DNA of 54,019 bases from Desulfobacteraceae bacterium (GTDB lineage: Bacteria > Desulfobacterota > Desulfobacteria > Desulfobacterales > Desulfosalsimonadaceae): contig JAIPES010000008.1 of assembly GCA_021737045.1 (NCBI GenBank), positions 1 through 54,019 of the forward strand, read 5' to 3'. The translations under genes were made by a program, and so were the position numbers. Positions 42,472 to 51,100 of this stretch are shown here, in pieces. Positions within the stretch are counted from its first letter, which is position 1; each line of letters opens with the position of its first letter. The notes below the pieces were generated by a model, which was not told where the DNA came from, ran no database searches, and saw only the letters and a program-made list of their open reading frames with translations.

Positions 42472-43330
42472 AGACAGGCTGATCTCCTTTTTTGCCTGGA
42501 GCTGTGCCCTGGTGACAACAACCGTGGTCTGCGGCCTGCTGGGCTTTATCGCCTGGCAGGGCGGGGCTGTGCTTGGCCCGGCGCTGTTTTTTGGAGACGC
42601 CCCGGCATGGGCGGCCATTTCCGGTCAGGTACCGGTATGGGACGGAATATGGCCGGCATGCGCGGGAACGCTTGTTCTGGTTCTGCTGGCCGCAGCCCTG
42701 GCCCTTCCCTTTGGCCTGGGCTGCGGATTGTATCTGGCAGTTCTGGCAAAGGGGCGGAAAAAGGCGTTCTGCAGCCTTTGCATCAATCAGCTGGCCAGCA
42801 CACCGTCCATTGTCATGGGCCTTTTCGGCTTTGCCATGATTCTTTTTCTGCGCCGGACCTTTCTGCCCGGGGCCAATACCTGTCTTTTGCTTGCAGGAGT
42901 TTGCCTGGCGGTTTTGATTCTGCCGTATATCGTGCGCGCCACCCAGAATGCCGTGGAAGCCATCCCCCTGACCCAGCGGCTCATCGGCCCGTCTTTGGGT
43001 TTGACCCTGTGGCAGAACATCGTCCATTGTATTCTGCCCCAGGCCTCCAGGGGGATTTTGGGAGGTGTGATTCTGGCCGTGGGCCGGGCGGCCGAGGATA
43101 CGGCCGTGATTCTTTTAACCGGTGTTGTAGCCAATGCCGGACTTCCCCGGGGGGTGCTGGGGCCTTTTGAGGCCCTGCCGTTTACCATCTATTATCTGGC
43201 GGCTGAATACCGGAACCAATCCGAACTGGAGATTGGATTTGGCGCCTGTCTGGTGCTTTTGGCCCTGACCGCTTCACTTTTTGTGTCTGCACGATGGATT
43301 CAGCGGAAAATCGAAAATACATGGTCTTAA
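42461..43330 (+). CDS. pstA: Phosphate ABC transporter permease PstA
   Basis: This is the second permease, 289 residues from a GTG preceded by GGGGG and overlapping pstC by 11 bases. Helices are interspersed with ASTPSIVMGLFGFAMILFLR and the coupling loop LPYIVRATQNAVEAIPLTQR, then LGLTLWQNIVHCILPQASRG. ILAVGRAAEDTAVILLTGVV is typical of PstA. A longer frame reaching back into pstC is rejected. The C-terminus overlaps pstB by 37 bases if the first ATG of pstB is used. Confidence 0.9.
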   Translation: MTGKDRLISFFAWSCALVTTTVVCGLLGFIAWQGGAVLGPALFFGDAPAWAAISGQVPVWDGIWPACAGTLVLVLLAAALALPFGLGCGLYLAVLAKGRKKAFCSLCINQLASTPSIVMGLFGFAMILFLRRTFLPGANTCLLLAGVCLAVLILPYIVRATQNAVEAIPLTQRLIGPSLGLTLWQNIVHCILPQASRGILGGVILAVGRAAEDTAVILLTGVVANAGLPRGVLGPFEALPFTIYYLAAEYRNQSELEIGFGACLVLLALTASLFVSARWIQRKIENTWS

Positions 43331-44088
43331 AAACAAAAAAGCCGTTTCTGGAGACAAAAGATCTGACTGTCGGTTTTGGCGGGCAGGTGGCGCTCGACGG
43401 AGTCAGCCTGGCTGCGGATGCCGGGGGAATCGTCTGTCTGCTGGGTCGTTCGGGTTCCGGAAAAACCACGTTTCTGCGCACATTAAACCGGCTCAACGAT
43501 GAAATGGGCGCTTACACCAAAGGATCGGTGAATCTTTTTATGGACGGCAGGTGGTGCGATATTCTCGCACCCCGCACCGACCTGCTCAACCTCCGGCGCA
43601 AGGTGGGCATGGTATTTCAGACGCCCAACCTGATGCCGGTCTCCATTGCCAAAAACATTCTTGTTCCCCTCAGGCTTACCTCCGGGCTTGGTAAAAAACA
43701 GTGCCGCGCCCGGATGCACAAGGTGCTGGAGCAAACACAGCTTTGGCAGGAGGTCGGCCACCGGCTCGATGAGCCGGGGCTTTCCCTGTCCGGCGGCCAG
43801 CAGCAGCGTCTTTGTCTGGCCCGCTGCCTGGCCCTGGAGCCGCAGATTCTGCTTTTGGATGAACCCACGGCATCTCTTGATTTCAAAGCCGGCCGGCGCA
43901 TCGAGGAACTGCTGATCCACATGGCCCGATCCTATCCCATGCTGGTGGTCTCCCACAGCCCGGCCCAGGCAGAGCGTCTGGCGCAGGCCGCCTTTGTTTT
44001 TGAATCCGGCAAAGTGGTGCACAAACTGGACAAAGCAAGCATTCACCGGCATCTGCTCGAAGAATGCATCACCGGCTCTGCGAAATGA
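43294..44088 (+). CDS. pstB: Phosphate ABC transporter ATP-binding protein PstB
   Basis: The nucleotide-binding subunit has Walker A LLGRSGSGKTTFLRTLNRLN, Q-loop VFQTPNLMPVSIAKNI, ABC signature LSGGQQQRLCLARCLA, Walker B ILLLDEPTASLD and the switch histidine in LVVSHSPAQAERL. The LSGGQQQRLC form is PstB-like, but the Q-loop region differs from the usual NPFPMSIYDN, so it is a divergent member. Either the first ATG or one nine codons later (MVLKTKKPF) could start it. phoU, which normally ends pst operons and links them to PhoR signalling, is absent. Confidence 0.88.
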   Translation: MDSAENRKYMVLKTKKPFLETKDLTVGFGGQVALDGVSLAADAGGIVCLLGRSGSGKTTFLRTLNRLNDEMGAYTKGSVNLFMDGRWCDILAPRTDLLNLRRKVGMVFQTPNLMPVSIAKNILVPLRLTSGLGKKQCRARMHKVLEQTQLWQEVGHRLDEPGLSLSGGQQQRLCLARCLALEPQILLLDEPTASLDFKAGRRIEELLIHMARSYPMLVVSHSPAQAERLAQAAFVFESGKVVHKLDKASIHRHLLEECITGSAK

Positions 44089-44172
44089 GCCTGTCCGGTA
44101 AGATTGTCCCGGCTTTTATGCCGCCTGGAAAATGGTCTTTGCATCGAAAGTTTCCATGACAAGCGGCTATAA

Positions 44173-44211
44173 CATAGAAATTAACAATTTGAATACATGA
44201 AAATTTCTATG
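44173..44211. promoter_or_regulatory. Perfect 10-bp inverted repeat upstream of the double-cubane gene
   Basis: CATAGAAATT and AATTTCTATG are perfect complements separated by 19 AT-rich bases. It lies in the 365-base gap after pstB and 32 bases before the family A repeat. It may be an operator or hairpin; no promoter hexamers at good spacing are seen. Bases 44089-44172 show nothing recognisable. Confidence 0.4.
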
Positions 44212-44242
44212 ATAATGCATGAGCTTTCATCAATCAGGTTTT

Positions 44243-44394
44243 GATGGCGCCGTAAAAGTCCAATATCTGCGTTACGCGCGATTTCTCAGAATTTCACGTA
44301 CGGATAAGTACGCTGCATTCTTCGAAATTGCCCAAGCCTTGACCTTGAACTTTTTACGGCGCCATCTGAAAATCGACTTTTTACGAGCGCATCA
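44243..44394. repeat. Family A hairpin repeat, copy 4, with extra right half-site
   Basis: The 124-bp core (to 44366) runs from GATGGCGCCGTAAAAGTCC, one A shorter than other copies, to CTTTTTACGGCGCCATC, with the centre CGTAC-GGATAA-GTACG. The extra half-site CTTTTTACGAGCGCATC ends at 44393, as in copy 1. It sits 60 bases before the ATG of the double-cubane gene, in its probable 5' region. Confidence 0.9.
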
Positions 44395-44453
44395 GGTTTT
44401 AAGCAGGCACTTGGCGGAAACCGAAAATTAAAACGGCTTTAAAGGAGTCAAAT

Positions 44454-45731
44454 ATGAGCAACGATTACCGCCCCATGTGGGAAGAGCTGGGTTTGGATCC
44501 GGATGCGCACGACGCGCTGCTAAATGTTTTAAACCAGGGCTACGGCGATATTTACCTGTCCCAGCAAAACCGGCCCGAAACCATGGGATATTTTGATTTT
44601 GTCATGAGCGAGGTCCACGGCCTGCGCATCCGCGAGCTTCTGGATGAAAAGGACCAGGGCCGGAAAATCGTGGGCTCATACTGTTTGTTTGTGCCAGAGG
44701 AAATCGTGCTGGCCGCAGGCGCCACCCTGGTGGGCCTGTGCTCGGGTGCGGATTTTGCCCTGGAAGAAGTGGAAAACTGGCTTCCCAGAAATACCTGCGC
44801 GCTGATCAAGTCGTCTTTCGGGTTTAAGCTGGGAAAGGTGTGTCCCTACCTGGAATGCGCGGATATGATTGTTGGCGAAAACACCTGCGACGGCAAGAAA
44901 AAGGCCTATGAAACCTTTTCAGGTCTGGTGGAAAACCTCTATGTCATGGATCTGCCCCAGGTCAAGTCAGATCCCGGAAAGGCGCTTTTGGCCGCTGAAT
45001 TTGACCGGTTCCGGCAGGCCATGGAACATCTCACCGGAAAACCGATCACGGCCGAATCCCTGAAATATGGAATTGAAACCGTCAATGCCAAGCGCGCGGC
45101 CCTGCATCGTCTCTATGCCCTGCGGCATGCCGATCCCGCCCCCATATCGGGCCTGGATGCCCTGCTGGCCAATCAGGTCTCGTTTTACGACAACCCGGCC
45201 CGGTTTACCGAATCCGTGCACAAGATCTGCGATGAACTGGAAAGCCGGATCGCGGAAAAAAAGGGGGTGTTTCCGGAAAAAACACCGCGGATTCTGGTTT
45301 CGGGCTGCCCGCAGGCCGTGCCCAACTGGAAGCTGCACCATATTGTGGAGACTTCCGGCGCGGTGATCGTTGGAGAGGAATCCTGCGTGGGCGAGCGCGG
45401 CACCCGCAACCTGACCGATGATACGGGCGGGACCCTGGAGGAAATGATGGAAGCCATCGTGGACCGGTATTTTCAAATCGATTGCGCCATTTTCACCCCA
45501 AACGCCGACCGGCTGGATCATATCCGGCAGATGGCCGCCGATTACAAGGCCGATGCCGTGATCCACTACAGCCTCCAGTTCTGCCAGCCCTATCTCATGG
45601 AATCATTGCCTGTGGAAAATACCCTGAAGAATGAAGGCCTTCCTGCCCTGCGCATTGAAACCGACTACAGCATGCAGGATGCCGGCCAGCTCAAAACCCG
45701 CATCGAGGCATTTATCGAGCAGTTGAGATAA
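44454..45731 (+). CDS. Double-cubane-cluster 2-hydroxyacyl-CoA-dehydratase-type reductase
   Basis: The 425-residue protein belongs to the HgdB/BcrBC-like superfamily and matches the double-cubane-cluster branch along its length: YRPMWEELGLDPDAHDALLN, GSYCLFVPEEIVLAAGATLV, LPRNTCALIKSSFGFKLGKV, ENTCDGKKKAYETF, RILVSGCPQAVPNWKLHHIV and VIVGEESCVGERGTRNL. The many conserved cysteines would hold a [8Fe-9S] double cubane that reduces small molecules at low potential with an ATP-dependent reductase partner. That partner (ARP/HgdC-like) is not next to it here. Its physiological substrate is unknown even in the characterised relative. AAAGGAG precedes the ATG. Confidence 0.87.
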   Translation: MSNDYRPMWEELGLDPDAHDALLNVLNQGYGDIYLSQQNRPETMGYFDFVMSEVHGLRIRELLDEKDQGRKIVGSYCLFVPEEIVLAAGATLVGLCSGADFALEEVENWLPRNTCALIKSSFGFKLGKVCPYLECADMIVGENTCDGKKKAYETFSGLVENLYVMDLPQVKSDPGKALLAAEFDRFRQAMEHLTGKPITAESLKYGIETVNAKRAALHRLYALRHADPAPISGLDALLANQVSFYDNPARFTESVHKICDELESRIAEKKGVFPEKTPRILVSGCPQAVPNWKLHHIVETSGAVIVGEESCVGERGTRNLTDDTGGTLEEMMEAIVDRYFQIDCAIFTPNADRLDHIRQMAADYKADAVIHYSLQFCQPYLMESLPVENTLKNEGLPALRIETDYSMQDAGQLKTRIEAFIEQLR

Positions 45732-45779
45732 GATGCAGGGCCGTGTCAATTTGGACAAACCCGGGAGGAAATGATTGTT

Positions 45780-48095
45780 TTAATCCGGTTCTACTACAAA
45801 ATTGACATGATCACTTTGGCCGCTTTGATCGGTGACGCTTAACTGGTGGTAGCCGGGTGGGGGTAATGACAGGGATAGGCCGGGGCCGCGTTCGGGCAGC
45901 AATTCTCCATTCAGGAACCAATACCAATCCGGCTGCCCGCCCACTGCGTGGACGCTGATTTGGGGCTGCTCCCGGGTGGCTGGGTGCTGTTTGAAATGAA
46001 AACCCTGGCTTAAACCCTGAATCCGCAATGGCGTTGGGGGCAGCAGGTTTTTGGCCAGCTTGCAGCGCGGATCCAAACCGGGCAGGCGTTCATGGGTGCG
46101 CCAAGCCCTGGGAATATAGTTTTGCAAGGGGTCCGGCCAGAGAGGTATGCGTCGGGTCCGGATTTGTTCCAGGCAACCCAGACCTGCTCTTAAATTGCTG
46201 TCAGCCGCCACCTGAAAACTTAGCCATGGCCGGGCGTTTTGGCGAGTCTGGTCCTTGGTGGACATCAGTGTCAGAGGCGTTCTGCCGTCGATAATCCAGG
46301 CGGTGCGGCTCCGGTCGCACAGGTCTGTTTCCGGCTTTCCGGTGGGCCAGCAGATCGCGCGGGCGGTGACATTGTCAGGGCGGCGATGGGCGGTGTGCTC
46401 ACCCGGGGGCATACGACCTGCCATTGCCCGCAGCAGCGGCACCGCCGTCAAGCGGCCGTTATGCCCTGCCATCGCGGCATTGTCCGGATGGCCGACCCAG
46501 ACGCCGAGGGTGTGGTGCTCTGTGACCGCCAGGGCCCAGGTATCCCGAAATGCGGAGCTGGTGCCCGTCTTTATGGCCAGTGGTCTGCTGTTGTGGTTTT
46601 TCCGATCGCCCCGGAGGAGGATCTGCCGTATTATCCAGCTTGCGGACGGGGTAAGCAGCGGCTTGCTGACCACAGGGTCACGCGGGCAAAGACGCGGCAC
46701 CAGGACATCGCCGCTGTTGCCCAGTGCGCTGTAAAGGCCGACCAATCGCTCCAGGTTGATGGAAACGCCCCCCAGGGCGATTGCAAGACTCGGTCCTGCC
46801 CCGTCCGGCAAGCGCAATCCGGCCCCGGCACTTTGCAGTCGTGCGTAAAAACTGCGGGGCTCAAGCTGTTCCAGCACTTGTACCGCGGGCACATTCAACG
46901 ATTGCTGCAGCGCTTCTGCCATGCTGACCGCACCGGTAAAACCGCGCCGGAAATTCAGCGGGCGGTAGTCTCCGAACTTCAGGGGAACGTCCATCAGCAG
47001 GCTTTCACTGTGAATCATCCCCGCGTCCAAGGCCAGGCCGTAGATAAACGGCTTCAGTGCCGAGCCGGGCGAACGCAGGGCTGTGATCATATCCAGGTGG
47101 CCGAACCTGTCTTCATCTGCGAATTGCGCTGAACCTATGTAGGCGATAACCCGGCCGGTTCCATGTTCCATGGCCATCATGGCGATGGACGCTCCGGCCG
47201 GAAGCCGGGATCTGGTGTCCGAAGCCAGTTGTTCCAGTGACCGCTGGGCATCGCTATCAATAAAGGTGTCCAGGCGGGCGTCTTCGGGAAATCGTTTTGC
47301 AAGCCGGCGCGCAAGCAGAGGGGCTTCCAGGGGACTTTCCGGAACATCTGCAATCACGGGTTCCTGCTGCGCCCGCATGCGCACTTTTCGGCTGAGCACG
47401 CCATAGGTTTCCATGCGCTGAAGTATCTTGTCCCTTTGCGCCCGGGCCCGTTCAGGGTGGCGGTCCGGCCGGTAACGGCTTGGGGCCTGGGGCAATCCTG
47501 CCAGCAATGCGGCCTGGGCATCGGTGAGCAGTTCCGCGGAATGTCCGAAATAGCCGCGGCTGGCGGTTTCCACCCCTTCCAGTGCTCCTCCGAAGGGGGC
47601 GTGGTTCAGATAGTAATTGAGAATCTCGGCCTTGGTGTAATGCCAGTCAATCTGCAGTGCCCTCACGATCTGGACCAGCTTGCCGCTCCAGCCATAACTG
47701 CCGGGGTATCGCAAACGGGCTGTCTGCATGGTCAGCGTAGAGCCGCCGGAGATGATCTCTCCATGGCGCAGCCACTGTCCGAACGCCCGGATCAGTGACA
47801 GTGGGTTCACGCCGGGATGGTGGTAAAACCAGCGGTCTTCATAGGTGAGCAGAAACTGGATATAATTGGGGGAGACATTGGCCGGGTCAACCGGGTATCG
47901 CCACACGCCGCGCTCATCTGCAAACCGGCGCAGGGGCTCGCCGTGCACATTGACCACGACCTGGGCGCCGGGCCCCGAAGTCAGGTCAACCGGCGCAAGA
48001 CAATCGATTGTCACCAGGCAGCCTGCTGTTAAAATGAGGGCCAGCAATAAACAGAGGCCGACGCCCCGGCTGTGCGCCCACAGTTTGTGCACCAA
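45780..48095 (-). CDS. pbpC: Penicillin-binding protein 1C
   Basis: A class A PBP of 771 residues. The N-terminal helix (GVGLCLLLALILTAGC) anchors it in the inner membrane. The glycosyltransferase domain has TYEDRWFYHHPGVNP with the catalytic Glu86 and ISGGSTLTMQTARL. The transpeptidase domain has the SxxK serine in RSPGSALKPFIYG, SLN and the KTGTSS box. The C-terminal BiPBP domain ends FVVEPD. PbpC is coupled with alpha-2-macroglobulin in many Gram-negatives, and that partner is directly upstream (17 bases). The start is TTG or the GTG one codon later, following AAAGG. Codon choice looks different from neighbouring genes, hinting at transfer. Confidence 0.93.
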   Translation of the reverse strand: MVHKLWAHSRGVGLCLLLALILTAGCLVTIDCLAPVDLTSGPGAQVVVNVHGEPLRRFADERGVWRYPVDPANVSPNYIQFLLTYEDRWFYHHPGVNPLSLIRAFGQWLRHGEIISGGSTLTMQTARLRYPGSYGWSGKLVQIVRALQIDWHYTKAEILNYYLNHAPFGGALEGVETASRGYFGHSAELLTDAQAALLAGLPQAPSRYRPDRHPERARAQRDKILQRMETYGVLSRKVRMRAQQEPVIADVPESPLEAPLLARRLAKRFPEDARLDTFIDSDAQRSLEQLASDTRSRLPAGASIAMMAMEHGTGRVIAYIGSAQFADEDRFGHLDMITALRSPGSALKPFIYGLALDAGMIHSESLLMDVPLKFGDYRPLNFRRGFTGAVSMAEALQQSLNVPAVQVLEQLEPRSFYARLQSAGAGLRLPDGAGPSLAIALGGVSINLERLVGLYSALGNSGDVLVPRLCPRDPVVSKPLLTPSASWIIRQILLRGDRKNHNSRPLAIKTGTSSAFRDTWALAVTEHHTLGVWVGHPDNAAMAGHNGRLTAVPLLRAMAGRMPPGEHTAHRRPDNVTARAICWPTGKPETDLCDRSRTAWIIDGRTPLTLMSTKDQTRQNARPWLSFQVAADSNLRAGLGCLEQIRTRRIPLWPDPLQNYIPRAWRTHERLPGLDPRCKLAKNLLPPTPLRIQGLSQGFHFKQHPATREQPQISVHAVGGQPDWYWFLNGELLPERGPGLSLSLPPPGYHQLSVTDQSGQSDHVNFVVEPD

Positions 48096-48112
48096 TTGCC
48101 TTTTGCCCTCCC

Positions 48113-51100
48113 TCAGGGTTTTATGACCAACCGCGCCGGCGTGGTCCCGACAGCATGGTAATACGGACGGTACATATCTTCGATGTAGGGCGGCGGCACC
48201 TGGTATTGCCCGGGAGTGACAGCGCGGGCCAGGTAGTAAAACCGGGTTACGCGGTGTTCATCAAGCTCCGCGGCGGCCACGAAACGATCATCCCGATACT
48301 CGACATGCAGGAGATCCTTGTTCTGCCGCCAGTCTGCAATGGATTCGCCCTCGAGTGTAAGTTTGGACAGATCCACGCTGGCACTGTCCAGGTTTTGATT
48401 TTCCAGTTCCAGGCCGGCCGGCAGCAGGTCAACAACAAGACCGTCCGGAATCGAGCGTTTGGAACGGGCCACTAAACCCACAATCACCAGATCTCCGCTC
48501 TTCAGGCTGTCTGCGGCCAATGGCCGGCCCTCCGGATCAAAGAAGTTTCTTTCAATGGACATCTCGTTTGAAACCGGCTCTGGTGCGGTTTTCTGTTCAC
48601 CGACCAGTTCCAGGCTGATGTAGAGTGTGCCGGACAGACTCTCAACAGATTTCAGCGAAGAAAATTCTGCTGCATCGATCAGGGTCTTGAAGGCGTCCTC
48701 CTGGTCTATGAGCTGCTCAAATCCTGACGTTGTCAACCGGGCCCGGGTCGTCAGCTCCTCTTTGCCGGCACCTGCCACGGCCGCCCGGAAAAGGGCATTT
48801 CGTTCCTGGGTGCTGAGCCAGCGGCGTTCTCGCACATTTTCAAACAGATCCAGAAGCTGTTGATCTTCTGCACGGCCGACCCTGGCAAGCAGAGCATACA
48901 CTAGGGCGCTGTCTCGCAGGGCACTGCCGTAATAACCATAATAACCTGCCTGGTATTCTGTTGTGCGCGCCCTGGCAAAGGCCTTATCAGCCAGTTCCTG
49001 GTCCCCGGCATCCTGCAGGGCATAGCCGAGCTGTGCCCAGGGCAGTCCGGAGCGGTCTTCAACACCATCGGCCTGCTCGTATAGACGACGCAGGTGCGCC
49101 AGGCCGGCACGGTTGGAGCATGCCATCACGTAGGCGGCGTAAGCCCGGGTGGCAAATTCGGAATAGTTATTATCCGTGGACCATTGCGCACTTACATTTA
49201 CCCGGCCGCGCAGGTAGGCATCCAGTCGATCCAGTGTCAGGTTCAGGGCGTCGTTGGGCACCTGTGCGCCAGCATCGCGGGCAGTGGTCAGGAAATCGGC
49301 GACATAGACTGTCAGCCAATTCATTTCTGTACCATCACTGCTCCACGAGCCAAATCCGCCTGTTGCATTCTGGCGGCGCATTACTCTCCCGACCGCCGCT
49401 TCCAGTTGTTCCCGGCGGAAGCGATCAGTATAGGGCTGTTCAAATTGTTTCTCAATCCTGGATTTCAAGCCGAATCGCTCTGCTGCTTCGGGCGACATCA
49501 GCGCCCATGGAAATCCGCTGCTGGTGGATTGTTCGGTGCATCCATAAGGGTATCTCAACAAGGCATCGAACTGGCTGCTGATATCGATCGGCGGCCGTGG
49601 AGAAACCACAAGGCGAGCATTGACCGTGTGGGCCACCAGATCGTCTATTGACAATCCGGGCGACCAGGTTTCGCCCTTCTCCAGGACGGCCTGTTCCTTG
49701 CGCGTGACCGAAGGATAAGCTGAACGGGTGCCGAGCGACCATTTTTTCGTCATGTCGATGGCGCCATCCCCGGTGCGGATGTGTGCCTCGATAGGCGCAT
49801 TGCCCAAACCGGCTGCCTTAACCGGAAACGTCAGTGTTTCTTTGGCACTGTCTGACAATGTCAGGGATTGCGTCCAGCTATTGGATTGCAGTGCGCCGCT
49901 GACCTTGAAATCCACATCCAGGGATTGTGATTTGCCCGACTGGTTTGAGATATCCAGCGTCAGCCGGCATTCGTCGCCCAATGCCAGAAAGCGGGGCCGC
50001 GACAACCGGGTGACCACCGGATCGGCCACCTGGGTTTCATCCTCGGCGCTGGCATAACTGCCGGAACTCCACGCAACAGCCATCCAGCGCAGGCGCCCAT
50101 TGAAATCCGGCACATCGAGCGAAAGCCGGGCCCGGCCGCCGGCATCGAATCGCACCGGCTCAGACTCCAGGGATACGATTTTTACAACATTGTCCGGCTT
50201 TTCACCACCTCGGGTCAGTTCTGCTTCGGACTGTTTGAAGCCGCCGCCGAAACGCTGGGCGCTGTAATTGTAACCGGCGTTATCGATGATGCGGCCATAA
50301 ATGTCATAGAACTGATAGTCATAACGGCGGGCGCCGAACAGATAGGCGGCCGGGTCCGGCGTCTTAAACCGGGTAATATTGAGCACCCCGACATCAACGG
50401 CGGCCACGCTCACCCAGACCGGCCCTGCAGGAATTTCTTTATCATTTAACCGCAGTTGGACCTCAACCGGACGGCGCGGCTGAATGCGTTCCGGCGCCTC
50501 AATGGAGAGGTCCAGACGGGCATCGGCTCGCTCAATGGGCAGGTGGGTGAATCCGAAAGCCCGCTTGGGAGCCACGGAATGGGTCATGTCGCCGGGGGTC
50601 AGAACGGTTGCAGTCAGGTAAAGATCATGCCTGTCCCATCCTTCACGGATCGGAAAGGTCAACTCGGTTCCTTTTGCACTGACATCGATTTGATTTCGCC
50701 AGAGCACACCGTCATTGGATTCCACCGTGATCATGGCCCGGCCGTCAACCGGCGGCACCAGCTGCACGCGTGCGTCATCGCCTGCCTGGTAGCGGTCATT
50801 CCGGAAAGTCATCAGGACCTGGTCGGGCTTGAGCGAATCGCTGCTCGTACTGCTCCAGCCGCTCCAGCGGGTGCTGAATCGGAATCGATTGACCAGCTTG
50901 TTGTGGTTGTCGAAAATCTCCAGGCGATAGTTGCCCCATTCAACCGGCATGTTAAACCCGGTCGGCACCTTGCCGTCGAAATCGAGCTTCACTGAATAGA
51001 CTTCGTAATCGAGCGGATCGAAATGCCAACGCCATCCATTTGAATCACTGTACGTCCAGTAATAATTGCGATCTTCGCGTAGAAGGCGCACCTGGTACCC

